A DNA stretch of 64,000 nucleotides. Source: Chloroflexota bacterium (lineage in GTDB: Bacteria > Chloroflexota > Anaerolineae > Aggregatilineales > Phototrophicaceae). How positions within the stretch are numbered: the first letter of the stretch is position 1; each line of letters opens with the position of its first letter. A program made the translations under genes and the position numbers. Below are positions 1 through 8,422 of the stretch, one piece after another. The notes beneath the pieces are model-generated. The model worked only from the letters and a program-made list of their open reading frames with translations. It searched no databases and was not told the DNA's origin. The DNA lies in contig JAIUNI010000014.1 in assembly GCA_020161935.1 (NCBI GenBank), positions 95,995-159,994 of the forward strand. Reading direction: 5' to 3'.

Positions 1-1952
1 ACCGCCAGCGCCTCGATCACCAGCGGCCACAAACGCGGGTGCTTGATCTTGCCCGCAGCCGTGAGCGCCGCCCGCCGCACGGGAACAGCCGTCGCCTTCA
101 GCAAGCCTTCCAGCGCGTGGTGATAATTCGCCAGCCCGACCTCGCCGATGACCTCCGCCGCTAACACCTTGCCCGGCGTATCCGCTTGTGCCGCCAGTGC
201 CAGCAGCTTGGCCTCGGCCTTGACCGCCGCGTGACCCACGCCGTAGCGGATCATGGCGACCAGCGCCCCACGCCGCACCGGAATCTCTGGCGCATCCAAC
301 GCCGTGATGACCGCCGGCTGCGCCTGCTGCGGGTCGAGCGCCGCCAGCGCCCGCAGGCCGTACTCGCGGAAGTGAATATCGGTTTCGGTTTGCAGGAGCT
401 GCTGGACACGCGGCAGGGCAGCCGTCATCCGCAGCCGTTCGATGTATTCGAGCGCTTCACCCCGCACCCGCGCCGAGGGATGCCCCAGCAGTTCCGGCAC
501 GGTATCGCGCACTAACTGTTCCTCGCCGGACTCCGCCAGCACATGCAGCGCGTAGATCACCGCTTCGGGGTGTTTATCCCGCAAGAACGGCTTGAGGATG
601 CTCACCGTCGAACGGTCAATCGTCAGCGGCAGGGCTTGCCCCAGCCAGCGGCGTTCGAGCGCCTCGGTCAGCACCACGCGGTAGCGGCGGGCGAGGCTGG
701 AAGTCGCCGCGAACCAGCCGATGCCGATCAGCAGGAACAGGTAGGCCAACTGCGTCGAACTCAGGTCGAGAACATCCACGATCAGCACCATCAACACCCC
801 CGCCGTCCCAATCGCCAGCGGCTCGATGATGCCGTCGGACACAGCGGAAACCCGCACACGCTGGTCGGTGGGCAGCGGCTGCACGAGAATCCGCAGCGAT
901 GTGACCTCGAACGTCTCGCTCATGAAGGTGTTCACCGTCCGCGCGACAATCGCCAGCACGAACACCACCTGCCCGTTGTAGAAGAACGTGCCGACCACCG
1001 CGAACGCCAGAATCAGCAGGTCAACCAGCAGGGGGGTGACGCGCACACTGGTTTGCACCCCGAAGCGGCTGATGAACGGCCCCGTGAAAAACAGGCCGCT
1101 GAGGAGCGTCAGGAAACCCGCCACCGACGACAGCAAGCCCAGCACCGAGGCCAGCTCGTCGGCGTTGGTGTACTGCCGCGCCGTTTCGATGTAATAGATG
1201 TTGTCGTTGACGAAGTAGGCCATGATCCAGATGAAGGCTTCGATGAAGATCAGCACGATAAACGGGTTTTTGAGCAGGCTGCGGCTCTTACTATTTTGGG
1301 TGGGTGCCGGGTTGGTTACGTCCGGCAGCGGCACCGGCTTGGCGAAGGCTTGCGGATACGCCCGCAGCACCCGCACCAGCAGCGCCAGCGCCACGCTCAA
1401 GCTGACCACCGCCAGCCACAGCAGGTTCGTCGTGCCGACCAGCAGCACCAGCAGCGGGACGAGCAAACCACCCACCGCCACCGCCAGCCAGCGGCCCGAC
1501 GTGAGCAGGCCGAACAGCCGCTTGCTCTGGCGCACATCGAACAGCGACCCGACCAAACTCCAGATGATGATCTTGCCGAAGTTGATCAGCGCGAATTCCC
1601 AGATGGGCAGCAGGAACACCAACCAGCGTGCCTGCGTCAGCACCAGCCCGACCCGCAGCACCACGCTTACGCCAATGAGAACGCTCAGGTTGACGATCAG
1701 CAGCCGCGACAGAGGCACGTGGTCGTCCAGCCGCAGGTAGCCGAACGCCAGCAGCGATACGCCGACCGCGATGCCGATGTAGGTGTAGGGGATGCCTTCC
1801 GAACCGAACGTGTCGATGAACAGGGCGTAGCTGGCGGTTTGCGTCAGCACGAAGCCGATGCCCATAAAGAAGTACAGGGCAAAGATCAGCCCGACCACAT
1901 GACCTTCGCCCGCTTGAATATTGAAGAATGCCCCGATGCGCTGTCTATTCAT
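1..1952 (-). CDS. MFS-type nucleotide carrier-like membrane protein with C-terminal HEAT repeats (3' end outside window)
   Basis: Reading the minus strand from the ATG at 1952 gives 650 codons without a stop, running off the left edge. Residues 1 to about 420 are a polytopic membrane domain with around 12 hydrophobic segments and few charges. It resembles the ATP/ADP-carrier (NTT/Npt) branch of the MFS as found in free-living bacteria. From about residue 450 the sequence turns into helical HEAT-like repeats, for example PEAVIYALHVLAESG and VRRGALVAMIRYG, about 30-35 residues apart. Such transporter-HEAT fusions often end in a cyclic-nucleotide-binding domain, which would lie outside the window. 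The frame is continuous, with no frameshift. The plus-strand frames here give Gln/His/Arg-rich sequence and are shadows. The substrate is not known; nucleotide exchange is only one possibility. Confidence 0.8.
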   Translation of the reverse strand, partial: MNRQRIGAFFNIQAGEGHVVGLIFALYFFMGIGFVLTQTASYALFIDTFGSEGIPYTYIGIAVGVSLLAFGYLRLDDHVPLSRLLIVNLSVLIGVSVVLRVGLVLTQARWLVFLLPIWEFALINFGKIIIWSLVGSLFDVRQSKRLFGLLTSGRWLAVAVGGLLVPLLVLLVGTTNLLWLAVVSLSVALALLVRVLRAYPQAFAKPVPLPDVTNPAPTQNSKSRSLLKNPFIVLIFIEAFIWIMAYFVNDNIYYIETARQYTNADELASVLGLLSSVAGFLTLLSGLFFTGPFISRFGVQTSVRVTPLLVDLLILAFAVVGTFFYNGQVVFVLAIVARTVNTFMSETFEVTSLRILVQPLPTDQRVRVSAVSDGIIEPLAIGTAGVLMVLIVDVLDLSSTQLAYLFLLIGIGWFAATSSLARRYRVVLTEALERRWLGQALPLTIDRSTVSILKPFLRDKHPEAVIYALHVLAESGEEQLVRDTVPELLGHPSARVRGEALEYIERLRMTAALPRVQQLLQTETDIHFREYGLRALAALDPQQAQPAVITALDAPEIPVRRGALVAMIRYGVGHAAVKAEAKLLALAAQADTPGKVLAAEVIGEVGLANYHHALEGLLKATAVPVRRAALTAAGKIKHPRLWPLVIEALA

Positions 1953-2084
1953 AAGCTAGCTCTCGATGCTGTACACACGGGCGAGGGTGTTGCAGAAATA
2001 TAATTTTAACGTTTAATGTCGAATAAAGGGAATTGTTCGACAGCCCCGCTATAATGAGTACAAAAATCACTCTGCGGAGGTCGT

Positions 2085-2333
2085 GTGGCGGACGTTTTTA
2101 TTTCTTATTCCCGTAAAAATAGCGACTTTATTCATAAGCTCGATGACGCGCTGACGGCAGCCGGACGCGATGTCTGGGTCGATTGGCAGGACATCGCCCG
2201 GGGTGAGGATTGGTGGCGTTCGATTCAAATCGGCATCGACAGTTCCGATACCGCGCTGATTGTCATCACCGAAAATTGGCTCGTCAGCGAGATTTGCCAC
2301 AGCGGACGGCTCATCGTAGGGGAGGGTCTGTGA
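2085..2333 (+). CDS. TIR-domain protein, truncated (likely gene remnant)
   Basis: An 82-residue reading frame starts at GTG 2085 behind a good ribosome site (ggagg, 2076-2080); a TATAAT box lies at 2050-2055. Residues 2-70 match the first two thirds of a bacterial TIR domain: DVFISYSRK at the N-terminus, then DVWVDWQDIARGEDWW and the hydrophobic strand ALIVITENW. The similarity stops just after SEIC. In TIR NADases the catalytic Glu follows the Cys by a few residues, but here the reading changes to HSGRLIVGEGL and ends. The protein therefore lacks the catalytic Glu and the last third of the fold. In this phylum TIR is usually the N-terminal module of a larger protein. Most likely a decayed fragment of such a gene; a short adaptor is less likely. 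Confidence 0.6.
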   Translation: MADVFISYSRKNSDFIHKLDDALTAAGRDVWVDWQDIARGEDWWRSIQIGIDSSDTALIVITENWLVSEICHSGRLIVGEGL

Positions 2334-2356
2334 ACCTCCTGCCTCCTCCACAAATC

Positions 2357-2388
2357 AAAAAGCGGTGAACTCTTGTCCACCGCTTTTC
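2357..2388. terminator. Bidirectional rho-independent terminator
   Basis: A perfect 10-bp stem (aaaagcggtg at 2358-2367 with caccgctttt at 2378-2387) closes a 10-nt loop. A-run and T-run on the two sides let it work in both directions. It sits between the convergent TIR fragment and the secreted protein gene ending at 2409. Confidence 0.85.
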
Positions 2389-2408
2389 GTTTGCTGCTCG
2401 GTTGAGGC

Positions 2409-3725
2409 TTATTTTGTGTAAGTGACCACCAGCCGGATGGCGTTGGCCGCGCCGCCTTCGTAAGCGTTCAATTCGCGGTAGCTCATGCCGCTGCCCGTAC
2501 CCTTGATGACGACCGTGAGCGGTGCGCCCGTTTGCCACGCCGGGTAGTTGACGACTTCCTGCACCACCGTCTTAATATCGGTCAGCGTGTGCCATGCGTT
2601 CGCGTTCCATGTCGCGCTGGAGGCATAGGTCGCGCGGCTGCTGGTCAGTGAGCGCTGCGACGGCTTGCTGCTGCTGGAGAAGGCCGCGCTGTTGGCCGCC
2701 AGTTCACCACCGATGTTGATGCTGATGCCGACCGTTTGGGTTCGGGTGCTGTAGAACTGAAGTTGTGCCGCGTTGATGACCGCGCCCTTCGGAATATTGA
2801 TGTTCACGAAGCGCAGCCCCAGATACGTGTTCGGCGTACCAGCGTTACCGATGCCCAACTGCGGGTACGAGAGGACAAAGGTGCTGTCGACTTCGTTCAC
2901 ATCGTTCCCACCCGTGCTAATCGTATAGGTGACGGTGGTGGTCGTCGGGGCAGGGTTCGTGGGGGCGGGTGTCGCCGTCGGCGGCGGGTTGGTCGGGGCA
3001 GGGGTGGAGGTCGCGGCTGCACCACTGGCTTCGTTGCGGAACTCCTCAAAGTTCGTCCATGTGTAGTTCTTACCCGCAATTGTGGCACTGCCGCTGGCCG
3101 GGGACTTGCCCGCTAAGGCGCTGGCGACCTGTGCTGCGCTGGCGCTGGTGTTGAAGCGGAAGATCAGCGCATCGGTGCCGGGGCCGCCTTCCAACAGCAG
3201 CCGGTTATCCGAGCCGCCGCTGCTGCCGTCCATGATTACCACGGTGTCGTTGCCGCCCTCGCCGTTGATCGTGCCGTTGACCGTCCCATAGTTGACGATG
3301 ATGTCATTTCCACCCGCGCCGGTGGCTTCGTCACCCATGATGTTGTTCTGCACGTAGCCGTAGTTGTAAATGGTGTCATTCCCACCGTTGCCCGCCGTCC
3401 AGTCACCGGCGATGCTGGCGGTTACTGTCCCGTAGTTATAAATCGTGTCGTGTCCGCCGTTGCCACCGCCCCGGTAATCGTGGGTTTTGCTGCCGTCACC
3501 GTCGATGTCCACCGTGGATACACCTGCGGCCTGTGTCAGGATGTCGTCGCCGAGGTCGCCGTCAAATTGGTCGTCGTCGTTATTGGCCTGCGGCGGTGTA
3601 ATATCGCACACCAGCGTATTGTTACCCGTGTTACCATCGGGGCAGCCGGACGCGCCCTGCACGGTCAATACTGGAAGAATGATCAGCGCGGCGATGCCTA
3701 GTCCGAAAGTGAGATATGTTTTCAT
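2409..3725 (-). CDS. Secreted Gly/Asn-repeat protein with a C-terminal beta-sandwich domain
   Basis: The 438-residue protein begins at ATG 3725 (MKTYLTFGLGIAAL), preceded by gagg; an in-frame extension up to 3821 lacks signal-peptide character. Residues 1-25 are a Sec signal peptide. Residues about 60-185 are imperfect repeats rich in GGNDTI, YNYGTV and GNDTVV, like hemolysin-type calcium-binding or beta-helical repeats. A Thr/Pro linker (about 238-262) leads to a C-terminal domain of about 170 residues. This domain also occurs in the two large secreted proteins at 36.9-43.6 kb, with the shared signature DVNE/DVNQ, IPKGA, AAFS, PSQR, W, and a terminal LVVTY strand; it looks like a DNRLRE/CBM96-type beta-sandwich. 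Probably surface or matrix associated; no catalytic site was seen. Confidence 0.8.
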   Translation of the reverse strand: MKTYLTFGLGIAALIILPVLTVQGASGCPDGNTGNNTLVCDITPPQANNDDDQFDGDLGDDILTQAAGVSTVDIDGDGSKTHDYRGGGNGGHDTIYNYGTVTASIAGDWTAGNGGNDTIYNYGYVQNNIMGDEATGAGGNDIIVNYGTVNGTINGEGGNDTVVIMDGSSGGSDNRLLLEGGPGTDALIFRFNTSASAAQVASALAGKSPASGSATIAGKNYTWTNFEEFRNEASGAAATSTPAPTNPPPTATPAPTNPAPTTTTVTYTISTGGNDVNEVDSTFVLSYPQLGIGNAGTPNTYLGLRFVNINIPKGAVINAAQLQFYSTRTQTVGISINIGGELAANSAAFSSSSKPSQRSLTSSRATYASSATWNANAWHTLTDIKTVVQEVVNYPAWQTGAPLTVVIKGTGSGMSYRELNAYEGGAANAIRLVVTYTK

Positions 3726-4293
3726 CGTCGTGTTTGCCTCAACTGCTCGGTAAAAATAAACCCGTCTTTTCGGGCGGGTGGAATGCTTAACAGCTATCGA
3801 ACAGAACACTGCAAAATCCATTACTGAACCGGGATTTTGGCGTTACAGGATTGCTTGTTTTGCCAGCAGTATACGGGCGAGGGGAGTGGTTTCACATCAG
3901 CGGAACGGCTTAACTTTTTTTGACCACATGGCCTAGCCATTCTTAGCTTGTTAGCCGAGAAACGCGCTTTTTATGGCAGTGGTTTTAAGCCATTTGAGGT
4001 CGTCACATATCGCGGTGGGTGAGCCATATCTCGACAAGCGGCGACCTATTCTCGCCTGAAGGGTTAGAAAATTGATCGTGGCACCTTGTTGATTAGCGAC
4101 TTGCTGATCGGCGGCGAGGGATATCACCAGAGCAGTAGGCTATGAGGCCAAATTTTCAGACAAAAAGCGGCTATTTCGCCCGCACTTTTCTCAGCACTGA
4201 CCGCGCTCTTTTATTTTTTTCGGTAGTGGTCATAGGGTAAGTGATGTTTGTACTTTCAAATACCTAATTGATTCACATTGTAGGGACGAAATA
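3726..4293. other. Intergenic region without recognisable gene
   Basis: No frame with plausible composition was found on either strand. The base composition is lower in GC than the flanking genes. Some A/T runs (around 3908-3920) and a short hairpin-like stretch are present, but nothing nameable was seen. Confidence 0.5.
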
Positions 4294-4491
4294 ATGGTGA
4301 TTTACAAATGAGCGTGGTAAATAATTGGAGACGCTGACACGCGCCTTTGAAGCCGCTCTAGCAGGCTTGTCTGGTGATCAGCATGATGGCTTATGGTGAT
4401 TTACGAATTAGCATGGTAAATAATTGGAGGCGCTGACACGCGCCTTTGAAGCCGCTTTAGCAGGCTTGTCTGGTGATCAGCATGATGGCTT
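4294..4491. repeat. Direct tandem duplication, 99 bp x 2
   Basis: Unit 1 is 4294-4392 and unit 2 is 4393-4491. Both begin atggtgatttac and end gatggctt; they differ at only a few positions (for example tctag against tttag in the middle). No reading frame runs through both copies. The duplication lies about 270 bp upstream of the GT-C gene. Confidence 0.9.
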
Positions 4492-4761
4492 TAGCCTCAT
4501 GCGGCGTAACCCGACCAATTACCATTTTAATAAGTAAACAACCATCATCGCGTCCGCGCCACCGTTTCACACAGACCACTTACTTTGTAACCACCCCCCT
4601 GTCAAGGTGACTAGCCCCAAATCAAGCCATTCGGGTGATGTGGCAAATCGGGTTCAGCGCATAGGATTGGCTGAAGATTCAAAAGTGACCGAAACTTTTT
4701 GCAGCGGCGAGAGACTGTACCGGTGTGAGCGATTTTTAACGACACCGTTGAGGACTGCCTG

Positions 4762-6306
4762 ATGGATACACCCTTTACGTCTACTTTGATCGGACAACCG
4801 TCCCGTTCGCGTTTAAGCGCGTTCCAGTGGCGGGTTTGGCTGCCGCCCGTTTTCCTGTTCGGGGCCGGCTTCGGCGTGGCGCTGGCGCTGCTGCTGGCGA
4901 CCAGCGGCTTCGTGAGCAACGATGATTATTACCACGCGCGGATCGCGGCGCAGATCATGGCACAGGGTCGGCTGCGGGTGGACTTCCCGTGGCTGCCGCT
5001 GACGATATTGAACGACAATGCCTTCGTGGATCACCATCTGCTCTACCACCTGTACCTCGCGCCGTGGATGACATGGGGCGGGGTGCCGGGCGCGAAGGTG
5101 GCGCAGGCGCTGGTGGTCGGCGGGCTGCTAGTGGCGGTGTGGGTGCTGCTGCGGTCGCTGGGTGTGCGGCTGGCTGCCGTGTGGACGCTGGGTTTGCTGG
5201 CGGTATCCGCACCGTTCCTCTACCGAATGCTGATGGTGCGGACGCAGGCGGCGGCGGTGCTGCTGGTCGTGGTCAGCTTATACCTGCTGTTCCAGAAGCG
5301 CTGCCGCTGGTTGATCGTGTTGGGGTTCGCCTTTACATGGTTATATAACGGTTTCGTGCTGCTGCCGCTGGTGGTGTTCCTGTACGGCGCGGCGGTGTTC
5401 ATGACCGAACGGCGCTTGGTGTGGAAGCCGCTGGCCTTCGTGCTGCTGGGGACGGCGCTCGGCTTGGTCATCAACCCGTACTTCCCGCAGAACATCAGCT
5501 TCATCGTCAACCACCTCGGCGAGAAGGTTGATCTGGAGGGCAGCATCCGCGTCGGCAACGAGTGGTATCCCTACACGACACGGGCGCTGCTGGAAAACTC
5601 GCTGGGTGCGCTGCTGGTGATGGGGGCAGGGCTGCTCGCGCCGGGTTTGCGCCAGCGCGGGCGGGATGCCGCCGAGACGACGCTGCTGCTGGTGGCCTTC
5701 ATCACCCTGTACATGCTGTTCGAGTCACGGCGCTTCGTCGAGTACTTTCCGGCGTTCGCGCTGCTGTTCGGCGCGGCGGCCATCGGGCGAGAGGGTATCG
5801 ACTGGCAGGCGTATATTCCCGCGCGGCTGCGGAAACCGGCGCTCCTGCGCTTGTATCCGCTCGTTCTTCTGCTGCCGGTGCTGGTGCTGGGGGCGCGCAC
5901 CGTGACCAGCGCCCGTGAGGATGTGCTAGGCGCGGCGGATGTGGGTTATATGGCAGGGGCGGCGGCGTGGCTGCAAGCCAATACACCCGCTGGCAGTTTG
6001 GTGTTCCAAACCGATTGGGACGACTTCACCTACCTGTACTTCCATAACACCCACAATACTTATCTCGTCGGGCTTGATCCCACCTATTTACAGGTGGAAG
6101 ACCCCAACCTGTGGAACATCTGGGTGCCGATTACGCAGGGCATGGTCGAGCGTCCCTCGGTGCTGATCCGTGAACGCTTCGGCGCGGCCTATGTCGTCAG
6201 TGACAAGCAGCATGAGGCATTCATGACCAGCGCGAACGGCGACCCTGATATGATGCTGGTGTATGAAGACGCGGACAGCATGGTATGGCAGGTGGCTGAG
6301 GGATAA
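4762..6306 (+). CDS. Polytopic GT-C superfamily glycosyltransferase-like protein
   Basis: This 514-residue membrane protein starts at ATG 4762 with gagga about 10 nt upstream. A first membrane segment (about 28-52) is followed by a loop with DDYYHAR (about 53-59) and then FVDHHLLYHLY (about 92-102). The acidic DDYYH and the DHH motif in the first outer loop are what oligosaccharyltransferase STT3/PglB-like and other GT-C enzymes use for metal and lipid-linked donor binding. Around ten more hydrophobic segments follow, then a soluble C-terminal domain (about 385-514) with TPAGSLVFQTDWDDF, typical of GT-C proteins. The probable role is transfer of sugar from a polyprenyl-phosphate donor outside the membrane. 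The acceptor is unknown and the gene stands alone. Confidence 0.75.
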   Translation: MDTPFTSTLIGQPSRSRLSAFQWRVWLPPVFLFGAGFGVALALLLATSGFVSNDDYYHARIAAQIMAQGRLRVDFPWLPLTILNDNAFVDHHLLYHLYLAPWMTWGGVPGAKVAQALVVGGLLVAVWVLLRSLGVRLAAVWTLGLLAVSAPFLYRMLMVRTQAAAVLLVVVSLYLLFQKRCRWLIVLGFAFTWLYNGFVLLPLVVFLYGAAVFMTERRLVWKPLAFVLLGTALGLVINPYFPQNISFIVNHLGEKVDLEGSIRVGNEWYPYTTRALLENSLGALLVMGAGLLAPGLRQRGRDAAETTLLLVAFITLYMLFESRRFVEYFPAFALLFGAAAIGREGIDWQAYIPARLRKPALLRLYPLVLLLPVLVLGARTVTSAREDVLGAADVGYMAGAAAWLQANTPAGSLVFQTDWDDFTYLYFHNTHNTYLVGLDPTYLQVEDPNLWNIWVPITQGMVERPSVLIRERFGAAYVVSDKQHEAFMTSANGDPDMMLVYEDADSMVWQVAEG

Positions 6307-6632
6307 GGTTTTGAGGTTTGTGACGGTGGGCGCACAGCCGTGTACCCCTACGCAGGTGTGCAGACGGTGTGCGTAGGGACGCGATATATCGCGTCCGAGT
6401 CTCCCTCCACAACCAAATTTTGTGGGTTGGTGGCGTGGATGTCTCTACGCAGGCGTGCAGACGGTGTGCGTAGGGACGCGAGACAGCGCGTCCGTTATGA
6501 CCCAATACAGAATATTCAGACAGGCTCTTATCGCGTCCCTACATCAAAAATTCAGAACAGAGCCTTTGAATTTCGCATTTTTGTAGGGACGGCACGTCCG
6601 AAATATTTAATGAGCATAACGACAGATTTCTT
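6307..6632. repeat. Cluster of REP-like palindromes (GTAGGGACG family)
   Basis: The gap carries three copies of a short palindromic repeat: around 6370-6398 (gcgtagggacgcgatatatc then gcgtcc), 6468-6493 (gtagggacgcgagacagcgc then gtcc) and a shorter one around 6580-6600 (tagggacggcacgtccg). Each copy can fold into a hairpin with arms ending GGACG/CGTCC. Related copies occur throughout the window. No coding sequence was found. Confidence 0.75.
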
Positions 6633-7202
6633 ATGATCGTAATCGTATTGCCAGACATCGCCGATGAGCAGCGGCTTTTGCGGGATGCCAAAGGTAAAAA
6701 CCAAGAGTCGCTGCGGGTGATTTACGAACGCTACTTCCCGCCGGTGTACCAATTTATCCGGCTGCGGGTGAACGACCGCGAACAGGCGCGGGACATCGCG
6801 GCGGATGTGTTCGTGGATTTTTTCGTCGCGCTGCGCGGCAGCCGTGCGCCGCATACCAGCCTGCGGGCGTGGTTGTTCCGGGTGGCGCGAAACAAGCTGG
6901 TTGACCATTACGGCAGGGAGAAGCAGTTCCCGCTGGCGACGCTGGACGAGTGGATTCCGGCGGGCGGCGACAACGAGCCGGAAAGCGCGTTTTTCCAAAC
7001 GGTGGATGTGGAGCATGTGCGGCGGGCGATGCGGATGCTGGCGGCAGAGCAGCAGGAGGTATTGGTACTGCGGTTCGGGCAGGGGTTGAGCCTACAAGAA
7101 ACCGCTGACTTGATGGATAAAAGCACGAGCGCGATTAAGTCCCTTCAGTTTCGGTCTGTGGAGACGCTGCGTACGATTCTCATTGGGGAGCAAGCAGGGT
7201 AG
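6633..7202 (+). CDS. ECF-type RNA polymerase sigma factor
   Basis: The 189-residue protein has the two helical regions of an extracytoplasmic-function sigma factor. Sigma2 spans about residues 25-95 (YERYFPPVYQFIRLR, then DREQARDIAADVFVDFF and FRVARNKLVDHYG). Sigma4 spans about 125-180 (RAMRMLAAEQQEVLVLRFGQG, then LSLQETADLMDKSTSAIKSL as the helix-turn-helix). It should direct RNA polymerase to a dedicated promoter set. The next gene begins 4 nt after its stop and encodes a membrane protein with the anti-sigma layout, so the two are almost certainly co-transcribed and functionally paired. The start at ATG 6633 lacks a strong ribosome site, but no better start is in frame. Confidence 0.9.
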   Translation: MIVIVLPDIADEQRLLRDAKGKNQESLRVIYERYFPPVYQFIRLRVNDREQARDIAADVFVDFFVALRGSRAPHTSLRAWLFRVARNKLVDHYGREKQFPLATLDEWIPAGGDNEPESAFFQTVDVEHVRRAMRMLAAEQQEVLVLRFGQGLSLQETADLMDKSTSAIKSLQFRSVETLRTILIGEQAG

Positions 7203-7206
7203 CGAT

Positions 7207-8235
7207 ATGGCGCAACAATCCTTGATCGATGCTTTTGACGACTGCCTCAGCCGCATGGGGGCGGGCGAAACGCTGGACGACTGCCTGCTGCGGTATCCGG
7301 CCTATGCCAACCAACTGCGCCCGCTGCTGGAAACAAGCCTCGCCGTGCGCCAGATCCGCGTGCCACAGGCCGAACTGCTGCAAGACCAAGCCCTCGTTTG
7401 GGAACAGGTGATGAACACGCTGCCAGCGGCGGTGCAGCGTCGAAGGCGTGGGTTTCCACTAGGGCTGCTGGCGGCGGCTGTTTTGCTGCTGGCGCTCATC
7501 ATGGGGACGTGGTTCTTCCTGACGCGCCCCAAAGGCACACCCGAAGAACAGGTGATTACCCCAGCCGCGACAGTGACCGTGCTGCCCACGTTGAACCCGA
7601 CCACGACGGTCACACTGATGCCCAGCGCCACCACGACGGTCACACTGATGCCCAGCGCCACCACGACGGTCACGCTGATGCCGACCGCCACCACGACCGT
7701 CACACTGATGCCAAGCGCGACACCGACCGCGACCATCACACCCAGCCCGACGCTGACGCGCACACCGCTGCCCACGCTGACGGCGACCGCCACGTTTGCC
7801 CCCGGCTGCGGCGCACCGCTGACCGAGCAGGACGCGACGGCCCGCGTGATGGCGATCTACCCGAACACGACCATCACAGCCGTGTCGCAGGTGGTCAAGT
7901 TCAACAACCAGCTCGTGTGGGAAGTAAAGACCAGTCACGGCATCGTGGTCAATATTGATGTCGCCTGCGGGGTCATCCTGACGATTGACCAACCGAACAC
8001 CAATACGGCGAACACGAATACCAACACCAACGATAACCAGAGCGGTTCACCTGCCAACAACAACACCTCCGGCGGTGGCAGTTCGAACGATAACGGCGGT
8101 TCGGTGAATGACAACACCGACGACCACGGCGGCAACGATAACGGTGGGAATGACAACGACGATGACCACGGTGGCAGCAGCGGCGGGAGTGGCAACAGCG
8201 GCTCCGGCGGGGGTGGGGACGACGATGATGATTAA
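7207..8235 (+). CDS. Anti-sigma-like single-pass membrane protein with PepSY-like domain and acidic Gly/Asn tail
   Basis: The 342-residue protein starts at ATG 7207; a TTG at 7183 inside the sigma gene is less likely. Residues 1-70 are a small cytosolic helical domain (LIDAFDDCLSRM, then DDCLLRYPAYANQLRPLLET) of the type seen in Chloroflexota proteins encoded next to ECF factors. A single membrane segment covers about 82-103. Outside are a Thr/Pro stalk with four near-identical TTTVTLMPSA units, encoded by a 30-bp DNA repeat (about 7600-7720), and a PepSY-like domain at about 205-262 (YPNTTI, VWEVKTS, GIVVNIDVACGVILTID). The tail is low complexity in Asn, Asp and Gly, ending in Asp residues. 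Predicted role: holds the sigma factor at the membrane and senses an outside signal, perhaps metal through the acidic tail. The sensing role is inference. Confidence 0.75.
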   Translation: MAQQSLIDAFDDCLSRMGAGETLDDCLLRYPAYANQLRPLLETSLAVRQIRVPQAELLQDQALVWEQVMNTLPAAVQRRRRGFPLGLLAAAVLLLALIMGTWFFLTRPKGTPEEQVITPAATVTVLPTLNPTTTVTLMPSATTTVTLMPSATTTVTLMPTATTTVTLMPSATPTATITPSPTLTRTPLPTLTATATFAPGCGAPLTEQDATARVMAIYPNTTITAVSQVVKFNNQLVWEVKTSHGIVVNIDVACGVILTIDQPNTNTANTNTNTNDNQSGSPANNNTSGGGSSNDNGGSVNDNTDDHGGNDNGGNDNDDDHGGSSGGSGNSGSGGGGDDDDD

Positions 8236-8400
8236 GAAGCCGGTTGAAAATTAGGTTTGGGTTTCACCGGACGCGCTGTCTCGTGTCCCTACATCCCCCC
8301 AACACCACGAGCGTAGGGACAGCAGACAGGCTGTCCGCTATTTTCAGAAAAAGTCACCGGAACCTTTTCAGCGGTTTGCAGACTGTATCGGTGTAGGTCA
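8236..8400. repeat. REP-like palindromes between anti-sigma gene and secreted paralogue
   Basis: Two short palindromic copies occur: a GGACGCG...CGTGTCCCTACA form around 8268-8295, and a GTAGGGACAGCAGACAGGCT then GTCC form around 8311-8335. The second belongs to the ACAGC/GCTGT variant also seen at 53.85 and 55.31 kb and in the 23.7-24.2 kb array. Confidence 0.7.
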
Positions 8401-8422
8401 TTCAATCATAGAAGGAGATGAC

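Noticed and set aside
543..2003. Long open frame of 486 codons on the plus strand
   Set aside because: Extremely rich in Gln, His and Arg and antisense to a continuous membrane-transporter/HEAT frame on the minus strand; a shadow of that gene.
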